Origin: Planoprotostelium fungivorum
Lineage: Eukaryota > Evosea > Variosea > Cavosteliida > Cavosteliaceae
Assembly (NCBI GenBank): GCA_003024175.1
Contig: MDYQ01000163.1
Span: forward strand, 1-64,000
Length of the DNA stretch: 64,000 bases
Direction: 5' to 3'
Positions 1-11,048 of the stretch are shown here, one piece after another. The position numbers were made by a program, and so were the translations under genes. Each line of letters opens with the position of its first letter. Position 1 is the first letter of the stretch. The notes below the pieces were generated by a model. It was not told the origin of the DNA and made no database searches. It saw only the letters and a program-made list of their open reading frames with translations.

Positions 1-491
1 TGGATGAGATCACATCTGTCCTCTTAACAGATCCTCTTCTGTCTGACGTACAATCTTCTTCAACGGAGCTTACAGAGTTTGAGATCGAGAAGCTGTTGGC
101 CATAGAAAGAGGAGATCTTATCACTATCTACATACAAAAGTTTACGGGAGAATCATACAGTGAGTGATGGAAGATGTGTATCATGTGACGAACGTTCTCA
201 GGTCTGACGGTCAGCGCGAATCATTCCCTGCAGGATATCCACAAGAAGATCAAAGAAAAGACGATAGAGAGAGAGAAGGACGACATTGGGAATCGCAATC
301 TGAGTTGGTGAGATTATAATCGAAGATGATGGTGACAGAAGGAAAGGAAGTTCGTATGGAAGAAGTATTGTCTCATGTTGGGTAGAACGGGAGAGAGGAT
401 GACAGAGGTGAAGAAGAGGATGAGAGATTATGGAGTTCGAGATCAAGACGTCCTTCTGTTCTCGATGCGAAGGCCAGATCTTCAGAGATGA
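1..491 (+). CDS. SNRNP25: U11/U12 snRNP 25 kDa protein, 5' end at window edge
   Basis: Subunit of the U11/U12 di-snRNP, which recognises minor (U12-type) introns in the nucleus. Three exons are read: 1-159, 202-307 and 347-491, joined by introns of about 40 bases. The product has the family landmarks in order: DPLLSDV near the N terminus, a ubiquitin-like fold with LTVSANHSLQDIHKKIKEK, the SWKFVWKKYCL block, and RMRDYGVRDQDVLLF near the end. The third exon must start at 347 to give the SWKFVW join. The length is about 135 residues, close to the 132 of the human protein. The first visible bases are TG followed by GAT GAG, so the start ATG probably begins one base outside the window. No recognisable U12-type donor was noticed in the window. 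Confidence 0.88.
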
Positions 492-818
492 TCACGTCAG
501 CACATCATCAAGGCTCTACCTGAGTACCGAGCGAATTGACCATCATTGGCTCACAAATCATCGGGTACGATTTTGTAAAGAGGAGAGAAAGGAAGAATAA
601 ATATAGAGGGACACACCCTCTGGTCTTCCATCTCGGCAGGTGTCTGTCTTTGCGATCGAAACACGAAGGCCGTTGGGAAGACGGATACTCGTTTTCTGAA
701 GTGCTACGAAATTCTCATCCCAGGAACAACAGCGATCCTGAGCTCTCCATCGCGGGCAATCAGAGACACCGTCGAGGGCGAGAGGAGTTGATCATCTGCG
801 AGACGATCTTCTACAAAG

Positions 819-2267
819 ATGGTAGAGGAGGTGGGAGATCAGGTCTGTGAGAGAGCTCATAGAGATGGATATACACACTGGGACATGCTATTTTCGACCG
901 AAGATTTTACCAAATACGACACGGGTGAGAGCTGACGAAAGATGGATGATGCCAGATAAGAAAATGATTATCACACATCCATCGATTGTAAGACACTCTA
1001 TATTTCTGACCAATTCAAGTTCATTTCATATTGGCAGCCAGTTACATCGGATTATCCTGTCTATCTGCTGTCCTCTTCATACGATTATTACGCACACCCT
1101 CATTAACCTTCTCGTGGCAACGTATCTTCCATCCGATACTAGGTTTGGGTTCTTTTGGTGAGTCTTCCGTTTTTCCATCTCTTCGGATTAAGATGATCTC
1201 ATCTCACATCATCACCGCGAAGAGATGCATCATCCTAACTAAGACGCAGTGAGGGCCGTTTTCTTTGTTCTGCAACCTTTTGTGGTCACCTGCATCTTGG
1301 ACCTGGATCAATGGATCAACAACTTTCTCAACGTCATCGCATCCTTCTTCTTCGTCTGTTGCTATCTCATTCTCTTATTCTTATGGTACGATCATCATTC
1401 ATCACATGTGATGCCAACATTCTACAGGGTTGAAATCTATCACAAAGCTGCCTGGAAAGCCAGGTCAGCCAGATATTTCAAACCTCTCTTCCTTGGTATT
1501 GTCGTCACAATCTTCATCGTCCTCTTTATTCTGCAAGGTGAGGCCCCGTCAAATCGATTCGAGTCTGACGTAGACAGGTCTGGATCGCATCATGAGGCAC
1601 GGACAGCGAGAAGAGACGTGGATGAAGCAGTGAGTCTTCATCGTCTCGATCACGATGATGATCATCATCGCCAATCATCGCGATCACGAATCTCATCCAT
1701 TCAAACAGATATCCCATCTTCACGGGAGAATATCAGATCGCCATCGTGTTCTTCCTGGTGCTACTGTACATATCCATCGGAATTGGTGAGCCACACGCGA
1801 GGAAATACGCTGAAGGTTCAGGTTTCTTGGTGTACGGAGTGATGGTGTGGAGGGCAGTGACGACGCGCAGCTCTGCCGGTCCCAGCACTCGGAGGCAGAT
1901 CAAGCAGAAGATCGTCTCCCTCACCGTCATCATCAACATCTGCTTCATGATCAGGGCCGCACTCATCATCTTCGAGGTGGAATCTCTCTCTCTTCCATCA
2001 CCGACACGATCTACAGATACAAGAAGTCATCACGTACGGTCTACAACAACCAAAGAACATGACTGCCTGGTACTGGGACGCACCACTGTACCTCATCTTG
2101 GAGGTGAGTCCATTGTTTGTGTCGTCTGTTGATCAATTTAGGTGGTTCCACTGTTGGGTATACTGTGGATCTTGAGATCAGCACCCAAGAAGAGAGAAGA
2201 GTCAACATCATCACCAAATCACAGCAACACGACGCCAAACGAAACAACACCTTTGGTGAATCCATAA
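819..2267 (+). CDS. TOM1/THH1/TOM3-domain seven-helix membrane protein
   Basis: Polytopic membrane protein of the TOM1/THH1 (DUF1084) superfamily, which also includes the animal GPR137 group; plant TOM1 sits in the vacuolar membrane. Nine exons are read: 819-924, 1038-1157, 1250-1385, 1428-1537, 1578-1629, 1709-1785, 1816-1976, 2017-2103 and 2142-2267. They give 324 residues with every phase consistent. Hydrophobic helices lie in each of the central exons. Family-like blocks are VEIYHKAAWKARS, GFLVYGVMVWRA, a basic loop then VSLTVIINICFMIRAALII, and near the end PLYLILEVVPLLGILWILRSAPKK, which matches the conserved last helix and basic tail of TOM1. The soluble C-terminal tail is polar (NTTPNETTPLVNP). 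The short 52-base exon 1578-1629 is supported mainly by phase. A GPCR-like role is possible but cannot be shown here. Confidence 0.72.
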
Positions 2268-3289
2268 ATGGAACACAAGGGAATGCTCTCTTCTTGTTGT
2301 TTTCAATTGCCCCACAGACTTATGATGTGGTTGTCGTGACTGAGGTCCGACATTAATCCATCTACAACTTGGCCAGAGTTTCCGTGACATTTCCGTCTTT
2401 GAGAAACACAACTTTCTCAAGGAAACTTTCACTGGCTATTTTCACCGAAATTTAGAGGAAACTTCACGATATGAGAAAGCATGTTTTGAACAACTAATAA
2501 ATCACTTCTCAAGTCTTCCAAACAGGAAGCAACCAGATAGTCGTCTTTTCCTCCCTTTATTCCATTCACTTGTGGTCCACGTGACCACAGTGGTTCCCAA
2601 TTGGGCCAATTATTTATCATTGTAGATGTCAGGAATTATATAATAAATGCGCATTCAAAGCGCAGCAAGAGAACCAAAAGGTTGTTGCGTCTTAGAGTTT
2701 GAGTCTGAGTTGGACGTCCATAGTAGACTACCCATTAAGATCATAGGATCTTACAGGTATTCCCAAGAACAACAACACCTGATCACCTGGTGACAATCAG
2801 CGTACTTTTTGGATCTCTTCTTGAGCAAAATTGCAATTGTTTGGCCAGTTTTGTTGTGCCCAACATTTGACATCATTGACTAATTGGAAAACTTGGAGAA
2901 AAGTCAGTGAAAACTCAGCAACCAAGAAACACATTCAATGCATGTTCATTGAAAAGGAACACCTTGGCTTTCTTTGGTTTGAAATCATTCTTTATAAACA
3001 GAGACTCATTGAACTGTTTGGTTCTTATGTGGTGACCATACACCACAAGTTTGATACAATTTTCTGAGACAGACTTAAAAGCAGCTTCTGTGAAATGGGA
3101 ACTTAATGCAGTGTTGAATAAAGGAGTGCACTGGATTGACACACAAGTGCTTGGTGTTGTTGTATGCAAACTCTCCTGTGGCTAACAAGATGAACTGATT
3201 GTCCTGATGGTAATTGCTAAATGCCCAAATGTACAAATTTTAAAAAATTTCATTAGATATATAGAATAAGACAAAAAAATAGCTAGTAA
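2268..3289 (+). other. intergenic gap, no gene recognised
   Basis: No exon chain with coding character was found on either strand. The only visible link is a 13-base string GGAGAAAAGTCAG near 2894, which also occurs in the termini of the hairpin element just downstream. It may be an eroded relative of that element. Confidence 0.4.
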
Positions 3290-3409
3290 GCCAAAATAGG
3301 AGAAAAGTCAGACATGCAATGACTAAGTGACTTGTGGATGATGTGCATTTATGCACATCATCATAAGTCATCTTAGGAATGGAATGTCTGACTTTTCTCC
3401 TATTTTGGC
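3290..3409. repeat. 120-bp hairpin element with 25-bp perfect inverted ends
   Basis: Positions 3290-3314 and 3385-3409 are perfect reverse complements (start GCCAAAATAGGAG). Inside, two 12-base arms (GATGATGTGCAT / ATGCACATCATC) face each other across a two-base centre, and the segments between are also roughly complementary, so the whole element can fold back on itself. This is the form of a short non-autonomous DNA transposon (foldback or MITE type). No clear target-site duplication is visible at the edges. Confidence 0.75.
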
Positions 3410-3424
3410 GAAATTAGGGCATCT

Positions 3425-4085
3425 GGTGCATCTGACTGAGTCAGGATGATGTGGGTCAGAAAGGGTCTGACCCCCTGGTTCCATGGAGTCCCAAAAGTTA
3501 TGACCAGAGGGGCACGTCAAATCTTAGGGAGGGTAGCAGGTCAGTTTTCACACTTTTTCCAGGTAGAGAGACACATGGCCTACACGCTGGTGTAATCCAT
3601 TTTTTTCGTCCGGACCTTTGTATCAGAGTAAAGTGAGAATTACGCCTAATATTAGTGTACGTACACTAAATATTAGCGTAATATGCACTTTGCTCAAGTC
3701 AGGCATCGTTTTCGTGACCAGTGTGATATACCATTGGAATCAGCGCGTCTCATAGAGTATGGATCAGGTCAGTTCAAATCGGTCTGATACCAAATGTATG
3801 CATGAGAAACAGGGTCACGTCTGACCTTAGGGATGGTGTCAGGTCGAGTCTGACACCATGACCATGTAGAATAACACCTGGCCTACCCAGGAGTGGTATC
3901 TGTTTCCACCTCCGACCGTTTGCATCAGAGATGAATGCAAATTACGCTAAGGTCTAGCGTCCGTACGCTAAGGCTTAGCGTAAAAATGGCTTTATCTCAG
4001 TTGGGAACGACTTTCACCACTTTTCTCTTTCACCGTTGGAATCAGCGCATCTGTCTGAGTCAGATTGATGTATGCTGGGGTTCCT
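3425..4085. repeat. two diverged tandem copies of a ~300-bp unit, each with a palindrome
   Basis: Two copies offset by about 301 bases share blocks such as TTTG(T/C)ATCAGAG, TTGGAATCAGCGC(G/A)TCT, and GGCCTAC with flanks. Each copy carries a long palindrome, at 3641-3682 and 3942-3983, beginning TTACGC, ending GCGTAA and centred on CGTACG. The two palindromes differ in sequence, yet each keeps its own self-complementarity. A third partial copy of the edge (CATCTG.CTGAGTCAG.TGATGT) occurs at both 3428 and 4048. The unit has no credible reading frame. Confidence 0.75.
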
Positions 4086-4384
4086 GACTCCCACTTTCCT
4101 TAGTCAGAATTGATATCAGTGTTCTTCTTTTCTTGAAAGAATTGCAATCACATGATTGAGATGGTTCTGCACTTCAAAACTCAAAACAACCTCAACTTCA
4201 TCAGAAGACACCAAACAGTATCTAAAAACAGGTGCTGATTTCTTGAGCTAATAGGTTTTCTCAGTTTTGTTTCTTCTCCACAGAACAACCCCTTCTATGA
4301 TCATCAATTGATATCACCATCCATTCAATTGCATGCAATCATTGCATCTCAAAGACCAATGACAACATCTTCATCATCACCTCT

Positions 4385-5242
4385 TTATTCAGCCGTGTAG
4401 ATACCCCGGTCACGTAGATAGATCCTTCCGTTCGAGTTCAATTGCTCTAAAACAACGGCAATCTCCTTCTCAGATCGCCTCAGTCTGGCAGACAGAGCTG
4501 CGATGGAAGAGGGTTGCTCCACGATCATCTGATACAGTTGCTCTTGCAGTCCTTCATCGCTGCCATCTTGTGCGTTGTAGTTGTTGTAATTGTTGGGCTG
4601 AATGTATTGCTTGGCCGGGGCATCTGTGGACTGTCCTTTGCTTCTGGCGTATTGCGTGTGGAGGTAGGCGGCCTCGGTGAGATGGAATGTGATCTCATTG
4701 AAATCGGTGACTGGCAGGATGCGGGTGATGCTGATGCTGGGCTTCTCTCCAAACAGTCGTACGCCTCCTACGACACGCACGTAAGTCTGTTCTGTGATGG
4801 AGTCCAAGAGATTCTGATATGCAGGGACGTCTTTGAACTTGTCGAGGTAGACCGACCCCTCGATCTGCCCCGTGGTGTCATCGAGAGTGAATTTACAGTG
4901 TAATTGAGTGACTTCTTTCGTGAGGACGAGAGCGACGACGGTGTACTGATGAAACATATCAGCGAGCGGTTTCGTCTCCAGATCGACTCACCCATTTCGA
5001 GTGATTATCATCGATGGTGATGCCAGTCTTCTCTACATTGGGCTCTCCGCTGTGAATCTGCTTGATGGTGACGGGAAGAATGGTTAGTGGTGCAAGCTTG
5101 TTTTTCTATCGGTCCAATTAGGTACAAACTGCACAGAGATGCTCACATCTTGGGTATCCATCTGATCGTTAGAAAGGTAACCACCTCCATCTATCCTCGA
5201 TGAGTAAATGCCTCATTTTTCACCCTCACCTTGGTCTGCCAT
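4385..5242 (-). CDS. RPA2: replication protein A 32 kDa subunit (RPA2)
   Basis: Middle subunit of the heterotrimeric single-strand DNA binding protein used in replication and repair. Four exons are read in transcript order: 5242-5230, 5190-5147, 5105-4992 and 4945-4385, giving 243 residues. The N terminus is short, acidic and glycine-rich (MADQDGGGYLSNDQMDTQD). An OB fold follows (VTIKQIHSGEPNVEKTG, then YTVVALVLTKEVTQLHCKF, DDTTGQIEGSVYLDKF, VRVVGGVRLFGEKPSISI). The C terminus carries a winged helix, with IVEQPSSIAALSARL and a final GRIYLRDRGIYTAE. Length and order match the RPA32 family. Second-exon acceptors upstream of 5190 would bring a stop codon into frame, which fixes that join. Confidence 0.88.
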
Positions 5243-5589
5243 TGTGTATGATGCCGCTGTTTCTTTGATGCAGAACAAATAACCGTTTCCCGCCAAAATT
5301 CCAAAGGGCCGCATCTACAACATGAAATTCTTGAATTTGATTCCAGAGAATAAAATCAGCGTAAACTCGCACTCTGACATTCTAAAGAGTAGAAGAGAAT
5401 ACTCCATCTGACTTCCGTCATCTTCGTATATCCGCACGAAACGATCGATGAGGGATCTAATGGATGGACGACAAGATGAGACGAACAAAACTACATTTAT
5501 GACATCAGAGTTGGCTGCGGGCTGGAGCAGCACACCATGTGATGGAAGTATCTTTGACTCGGACTGTATCTTCCTCCATTCACCTATCA
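5243..5589 (-). other. gap with an unassigned open frame
   Basis: Space between the RING gene end and the RPA2 start, both on the minus strand. An open frame of about 80-90 codons (5315 to about 5590, ending GIKFKNFML) has protein-like composition (RSLIDRFVRIYEDDGSQMEY), but I could not match it to a family. It ends inside a copy of the CATCTACAAC motif at 5312. It may be a small gene or an alternative 3' exon of the RING gene. Confidence 0.3.
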
Positions 5590-6598
5590 TCATCCATCAT
5601 CAAAACCGTCTTTCATCTGAAACGAACGTGCGATCAATGAGAGTGCATGCATCATGTCGCCTCACCTTATGCATGGATTGTATCTCTGTGTTACACATCG
5701 GACATCGATGACCGAGCTTGGGTGCACACTTGTGACAGACGACAAAGTGAGCGCAGGGTAGGATGAGGGTGTCGACCAGATAGTCCATGCATGCGACGCT
5801 GTCACATTTAGAAGGTGGAGGGGAGATCATGACCCACCATTCTTGTTGTTCTCTCTTCGTCTTGACTTTGGCCTCCATCTTCTCCATCACGATCTCTGTA
5901 GCTTCATCTGCAATCTGCCTCCGACGTGTGGCGAGATCTCTTAATTCGTTGAGGGAGAGACTCTGTATGTGTGTCCCCTCGACGACTTTTAATTTAGTCT
6001 CTAAAGCCTCCATCTTCGATTGCAGGTCGTTGATAATCTAAATGAAATCAGAATGGAGATCGATTCAACAACTCCTCACTGTCTTATAGGTAGCGATCTC
6101 TTGTCTGTGTCTGAGCTCCTCCGCCAGTTGTTGAAACGGCGTGGGAGACATCATGTACTGTGCGGCATCTTGACATGTAATGATTTGTTTCTGGTCACGC
6201 AAGGTGCCGAATCGGCCATCGTCTACCAGCGTCCACGGCGTGGTGACGTAGAGCCTTCTATTCGTCTGGAAGGGCTCCCATTGAGCCTTTCCCAATTCTC
6301 TATCCATCAGAATGTACTGCGAAATTGAGTGAGAAATCGAAACGAGAGAAGGTGAGGGCCTCTACCTTATATTCAATGTGTTGGAATGATGGCAACGTGA
6401 GGCTGGTTGTCCATAGACTGTGCCCCGTCTCATCTGTTTGCAGAGGAATCGCTCGGTGGACGTCCCAATCTAGATTCAACTGGTGAGGCCTCCATCATAA
6501 CTCGCCCACACACCTCCCAACTCTATACAGCTCCCAATCACGCAGACCTGCTCACCAAACAGGGTTCTCACGTTCACGTTGAAGATCACCGAGCTCAT
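5590..6598 (-). CDS. CBM20 starch-binding domain protein with C-terminal RING finger
   Basis: Predicted cytosolic E3 ubiquitin ligase that may be aimed at glycogen or another alpha-glucan. Residues about 1-100 form a CBM20 domain: VIFNVNVRTLFGEQVCVIG, ELGDWDV, HSLWTTSLTLPSF, IEYKYILMDRE, WEPFQTNRRLYVTTPW. The joins GELGD and IEYK-YILMD across introns restore the family pattern exactly. A charged, probably coiled-coil middle follows (ELRHRQEIATYKT, SKMEALETKLKVVEG). A C3HC4 RING is near the C terminus: CDSVACMDYLVDTLILPCAH, CHKCAPKL, CPMCNTEI. The last exon is tiny and the final residues are uncertain. An in-frame Met at 6685 could extend the N terminus by 29 residues. I chose 6598 because it opens directly into the CBM20 strand. 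Each domain is clear by itself; the combined function is inference. Confidence 0.82.
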
Positions 6599-6685
6599 TG
6601 GATGCGTGTGCTGCGTGCGTGCGACGAAAGAGAAGAATGTTGCTGACTGCTGACTCCAGAAAAGGTTGTCTTTCCTAGGATTCAT

Positions 6686-7125
6686 CCGGGTTTGCGTCAG
6701 CCGTCAACAGAAATCCCTGCTCTCACTTTCTCCTTCCTTTCTTTTCACATTTTCTCCTGCCCTCTTCCAGGTAAATCTTTAAGACTTCCCACAGCATCAG
6801 CTGCGACCGTTCACTATAGAGCATAGAAGAGGGAGGGCACAGGGGGCACTCTGAACAAACGGGGTGTGTTTCCATCACATAAGGCCCCGTGACAGCAGCC
6901 AAATGGTTTCTCGCAGACATTTATTCTCAGCTGGTGTCAGACACCTCCTTAGAACAGATACGAGAACCACGCGTGAGAAGTCCCGTGGAAGTGTCGATCC
7001 AAAGAGGGATCTTTGGAACGATCGTGATGTGATCTTTCGACAAGATGAGTTCGAGTTCTTTAGTAGAAGTTGGGTGGCTCTCTACGAGATGAGCTCTTTC
7101 GAGTGGACTTTTCGAGTATCGAGAT
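6686..7125 (-). other. gap between HAS1 end and RING gene start
   Basis: Two minus-strand open frames (6723-6920 and 6927-7166) lie here. The second one overlaps the last 40 bases of the HAS1 coding sequence and resembles no family. I found no splice join that makes a convincing protein. The gap probably holds the HAS1 3' end and the promoter of the RING gene. Confidence 0.4.
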
Positions 7126-9746
7126 TTATTTGAACTGTCTCTTGTCTCCCTCCGCCTTCTGTCCATATGGATTAGAGGCCGAGAAGGTCCCAGTGTTCTG
7201 TTTGGTGAACCCCTTTGACTTGACCATGTCCTTCATCTTGCTTCGCGACTGCTTGCTCTTTCCTCCCTCCACGCTCAGAGTCACCGTCGGTGGATTCTCG
7301 AATCCGAATCCCTTGGCGACCTGTTCTCACATCAGATCGTGCAAATGAGATTGCAATGTGATTCGATAATGTGATTCGATGTGATCGTGATGAGAAGACC
7401 TTCACCTTGGCCAAGTCTAAGGCCTGCACATCAAAGATCTCCTTGAGAGAGTGGCTAGAATAAGCCTGGATGTAACTCCTGTATCCATCTCTGGCCGATT
7501 TATAGAGGTAGTAGTTCTTGTTGATGATCTTCTCCAACTACAACGTGTCAGCCCCACAGAAAACTCGACGAGATCTCCCACCTGCTCTTGTACATTGGCG
7601 ATCTTATTGGCGGGAAAATTGTATTCGTTGACGGGGACCTTGGCTGCACGGAGGTATTTGAGGAACCCAACTTCTTCGGGTAATAAAAACAACAAGGCTC
7701 TACCCGATTTGCCCGCGCGGGCCGTTCTACCCACTCTGTGGATGTACTCCTATCCTCTCGTCAGAAAATAAATGAAATAAATGTTTTTCGAATCTTTTTT
7801 ACGAGATGGACGGATGATGAGATGAGTCACCCTTGGATCATCAGGGGGGTCAAATTGGATGATCCAATCGACTTGTGGAATGTCTAAACCTCTCGCGGCG
7901 ACGTCCGTGCAGAGTAAGATGCCCGTCTTCGCGTTGACGTACTCGAAGAAGGTCTGTGTTCTCTTTCCTTGCTTCTGCTTGCCCTGCGGTCGTCAGATGT
8001 GTCTCGTTCAAATGAAACTCACGTGTAACTCCATGACTGGTATATCGATGTAGTTCAAGAGCTCTGCGTGGTATTTGACAGAGAGGCAGGAAGAGAAGAA
8101 GACAATGATCTTCTTCGTCTTGTTCTTCTTTAAGAAGGTGTGGAGGAGGAGGAATCTCTTGTCTGACTCACAGAAGACGAAACCTTGTTCGAGGTTCTCC
8201 ACCGTGGCGACTTGTCTGAAGGGGGTCAGGAAATTTGGCGGGAAAATATTGGCGGGAAAAGGTAAAAGTGGAAGGCTCACCGGTTGTCTTCGACTCCCAC
8301 GTTCACGGGATTAGGGTTTAAGGACAGCTTGATGATGTCCTCCACCTGTACGTGTCATCACGACATACCGTAAGATATCACGACGACGAACCATCACGTG
8401 ACGTATACATGATATCGTTCGAGACATCTTACCTTCTGAGTCTGAGTGGCAGAGAAGAGCATGGTCTGTCTCTCTTTAGGCAGCAGACGGATGATCTGTT
8501 TGATCTCTTCTTCAAATCCAATCTCTAAGATACGATCTGTCTCGTCTACAATCAACATCTGGAGGTTATCGAAGACGAAGCCCTTCGTGTTCTGCACGGT
8601 TTCAGTCACGTGACCTTCCATCTACAACGAGACGATTTTCGTCATGACGTGTCATGGAGATGAGGTTTCCTCATCGCGAGGAAGATGAGTGTGACTCACG
8701 TGAAGGTGATCGAGGAGTCTACCGGGGGTACCTACGATGAGATTGACACCTTTGATGAGCTTCTGCTGCTCTGTCTTGCGGTTGGCTCCACCCATGACAA
8801 GACCGGTGGTGATGGTGTGGTACTTTGTCAATTCGGACAGAATGCCGTAGATCTGAAGGGCCAACTCTCTGTTCATCATGCGTCAATCATCCAATGATGG
8901 GAAGACGATGATGGGAAGACGATGATGGGGCGATGGTGATGATGGAAGAGGTGATGATGTACAGAGATGATGTCAAGAGATGATGTAAGAGGTGATGAAG
9001 AGAGATGCGAACCTGGTTGGAGTGATGACGATGGCTCCGACTCCCTTCTTGGGTGTGAACTTCTGGTTGTAGAGTCTCTCGATGGCGGGCACTAAGAAGG
9101 CGAGAGTCTTACCGGAACCAGTCTTGGCCTTACCCAGCAAATCTTTTCCCTCCAAGAGAGGTTGGATGGACTTGGATTGGATCTCTGTCATCTTGATGAA
9201 GTTGAGTTCCTTCAGGGCCTTCTTTGACTTCTCAGAGATGTTGAGGTTCTCAAACTTGTCGTCCGTCAGGGTGAAATCACCGGTCGCCTCTTCTGATGGA
9301 ATGTGAGCGGAATGGTGATGTCGATTCGGACTCACGCTCTTTCGTGATGTCTTTCTCTAATTGGTTGTCTCTGTCATCCTCTTGTTCGGCTTCTTCCTGC
9401 TCAATCTCTTGATCATCATTCTCCACCTCTTCCTCTTCTGGTTCCGGCTTCTTCGAGGCCTTCTTGTTCTTCTTCGAAGGCACGGTGTTCTGCTTCTCCT
9501 TATCATCCTTGTGCTTCAATTCGACGGCATCGGCGGGGACCTTTCCATCAGTCATAGACAAGAGTTTCTCGGCCTTCTTGGCAGACAGATCCTTGGGCTT
9601 ATCATTCTTGACTTTCTTGGTCGGCGTCTTCTGAACGACCTCTGTCCGATGGTCAGTGATAAGATGATGTGATGTGTGTTCAGGATGGGAGACTCTTCAC
9701 CTTCGACGGGAGACTTCTGTCTCTTCTTGGTGTTGACAGAACTCAT
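7126..9746 (-). CDS. DDX18: DEAD-box RNA helicase HAS1/DDX18, with DETD box
   Basis: Nucleolar ATP-dependent RNA helicase for 40S and 60S ribosome assembly. The lysine-rich acidic N terminus (about 110 residues) is followed by motifs in the usual order: Q region [19 protein letters not shown], motif [12 protein letters not shown] / ELALQ across an intron, GG region [15 protein letters not shown], motif II DETD ([14 protein letters not shown]), SAT, motif [12 protein letters not shown], motif [14 protein letters not shown], and motif [12 protein letters not shown]. The DRILEIGFE and SATQTQKV contexts and the C-terminal [18 protein letters not shown] block are specific to HAS1/DDX18. The tail ends [15 protein letters not shown]. 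About nine introns. The third residue of the DEAD box is Thr, which is unusual. The upstream histidine phosphatase gene is divergent. Confidence 0.93.
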
Positions 9747-10118
9747 AGGATGCTGTTCGTCTTCCTTTGTTTCTCAACCTTTTCAAGGTTTCGTGATCTA
9801 CAATGCGATGTAGCAAATAAAGCGATATATCAATTTCAACATCAGGGAAGACACGCAAAAGGTTGATCTCCTCAGTAGCAGATGATCGATGGCATTGGAC
9901 TGTATGTCATAGTATTCAGATGATCACTTGGAGCATCTCACATCAGTTGTATGGATGTTGTGGAGGCTCTGCTCTGATCCCACAGGCTACTGACTGGATC
10001 TGAAAGGATGAAGTGATCTCGTCCAAATCATCTTTAGGCCGATGTGAAATGTCGAGTTGTTGTTGGGGAAATTGGTGACGCAAACAAACCATTTTACCAA
10101 AGACAAGAACACACAAAC
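9747..10118. promoter_or_regulatory. shared upstream region of HAS1 and the histidine phosphatase
   Basis: About 370 bases separate two divergent start codons, so both promoters must lie here. No canonical TATA box was recognised, and no gene is seen. Confidence 0.45.
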
Positions 10119-11048
10119 ATGGGTGGACAGAAGACGAGAGTTTACCTTGTCAGGCACGGTTCAACGGCAGCCGCTAAAGAGGATCGCTTTTCAGGATCCA
10201 CTGATGCATTGCTTGCAGATGATGGTGCGGGGACCATTGCAACAGCATTAGACTCAATCAAAGTCAGGTATCGAACAGGCCAAGTTGTTGGGAGAGAGAC
10301 TGAAGGATGACGTAATCACCGCCGTATATGCATCTCCAATGAAGAGGACCATCAAGACGGCAGAACTGATCACAACCCATCACAAACTCGAGGTACATCT
10401 TCAATTTTGCGAGTGACTCACAGTCACCAGATCAAGCTGGCACCCGGTTTGAAAGAGATTGACCACGGATCGTGGGAGGGAAAGACGAGGCAAGAAGTGG
10501 AAGAACAAAACCAAGCCGAATTTGATGCATGGGACTCTGATCCATTCACATGTGGGTTACATCAACTTCACTCCACCTGCATGCTTTATTCATGGTGGGC
10601 TCTCATCAGCATACTGACGAGTGCGACAGATGCACCACCTAAGGGAGAGACGGGATTGGCAGTCTTAAATCGAGCCCTCCCCGAGATCAGAAGGATCGTA
10701 GAGGAGAACGTCGGTGGAACTGTTCTTGTCGTATCCCACAAGGTGATGTCTCTCATCATCATCCATCTCAGACTAAACAGGCCACCATTCGCCTCCTCAT
10801 CGGCTCTTTCCTCGGTTTCGATCTCAGAAGATATAGAGGTGACATTATCTTCATCTCATTGGTTCACCTTCACAGACAATCTCGACCAATCACCTTGTGC
10901 GTTGAACGTCCTCGACTTCACGCTGCAGAAGTCGCTGCACTCTCGATTGATCTTGTATAACGACATCTCTCATTACAACAAGAACCCAGAGAGGAAGGAG
11001 GGAGAGGCCAGGCTTTCTAAGATATGGTCGGGCTTGATTCCAGAATAA
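10119..11048 (+). CDS. histidine phosphatase (phosphoglycerate mutase-like)
   Basis: Branch-1 histidine phosphatase of the broad cofactor-dependent PGM/CobC/GpmB type, which removes phosphate from small metabolites through a phosphohistidine. Exons are joined at 45-80 base introns. The catalytic RHG motif is VYLVRHGSTAA at residues about 8-18. The conserved SPMKRTIKTAELI block follows, then EIDHGSWEGKTRQEVEE, and the second catalytic histidine in GTVLVVSHKATIRLLIG. The length of about 220-230 residues is normal. The EIDHGSWEG block is nearer to bacterial/plant GpmB-CobC enzymes than to glycolytic PGM, but the substrate cannot be told. The start ATG at 10119 gives the tight N terminus usual for the family. 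Confidence 0.85.

Noticed and set aside
3451-3636. 61-codon frame inside the tandem repeat
   Set aside because: It is not preserved in the second copy of the repeat and has no family pattern.
6723-7166. Two minus-strand frames (Arg-rich [12 protein letters not shown]... and Cys-containing ...VCSECPLCPPSS)
   Set aside because: They overlap the HAS1 3' coding end, have no family pattern, and no in-phase splice join was found between them.
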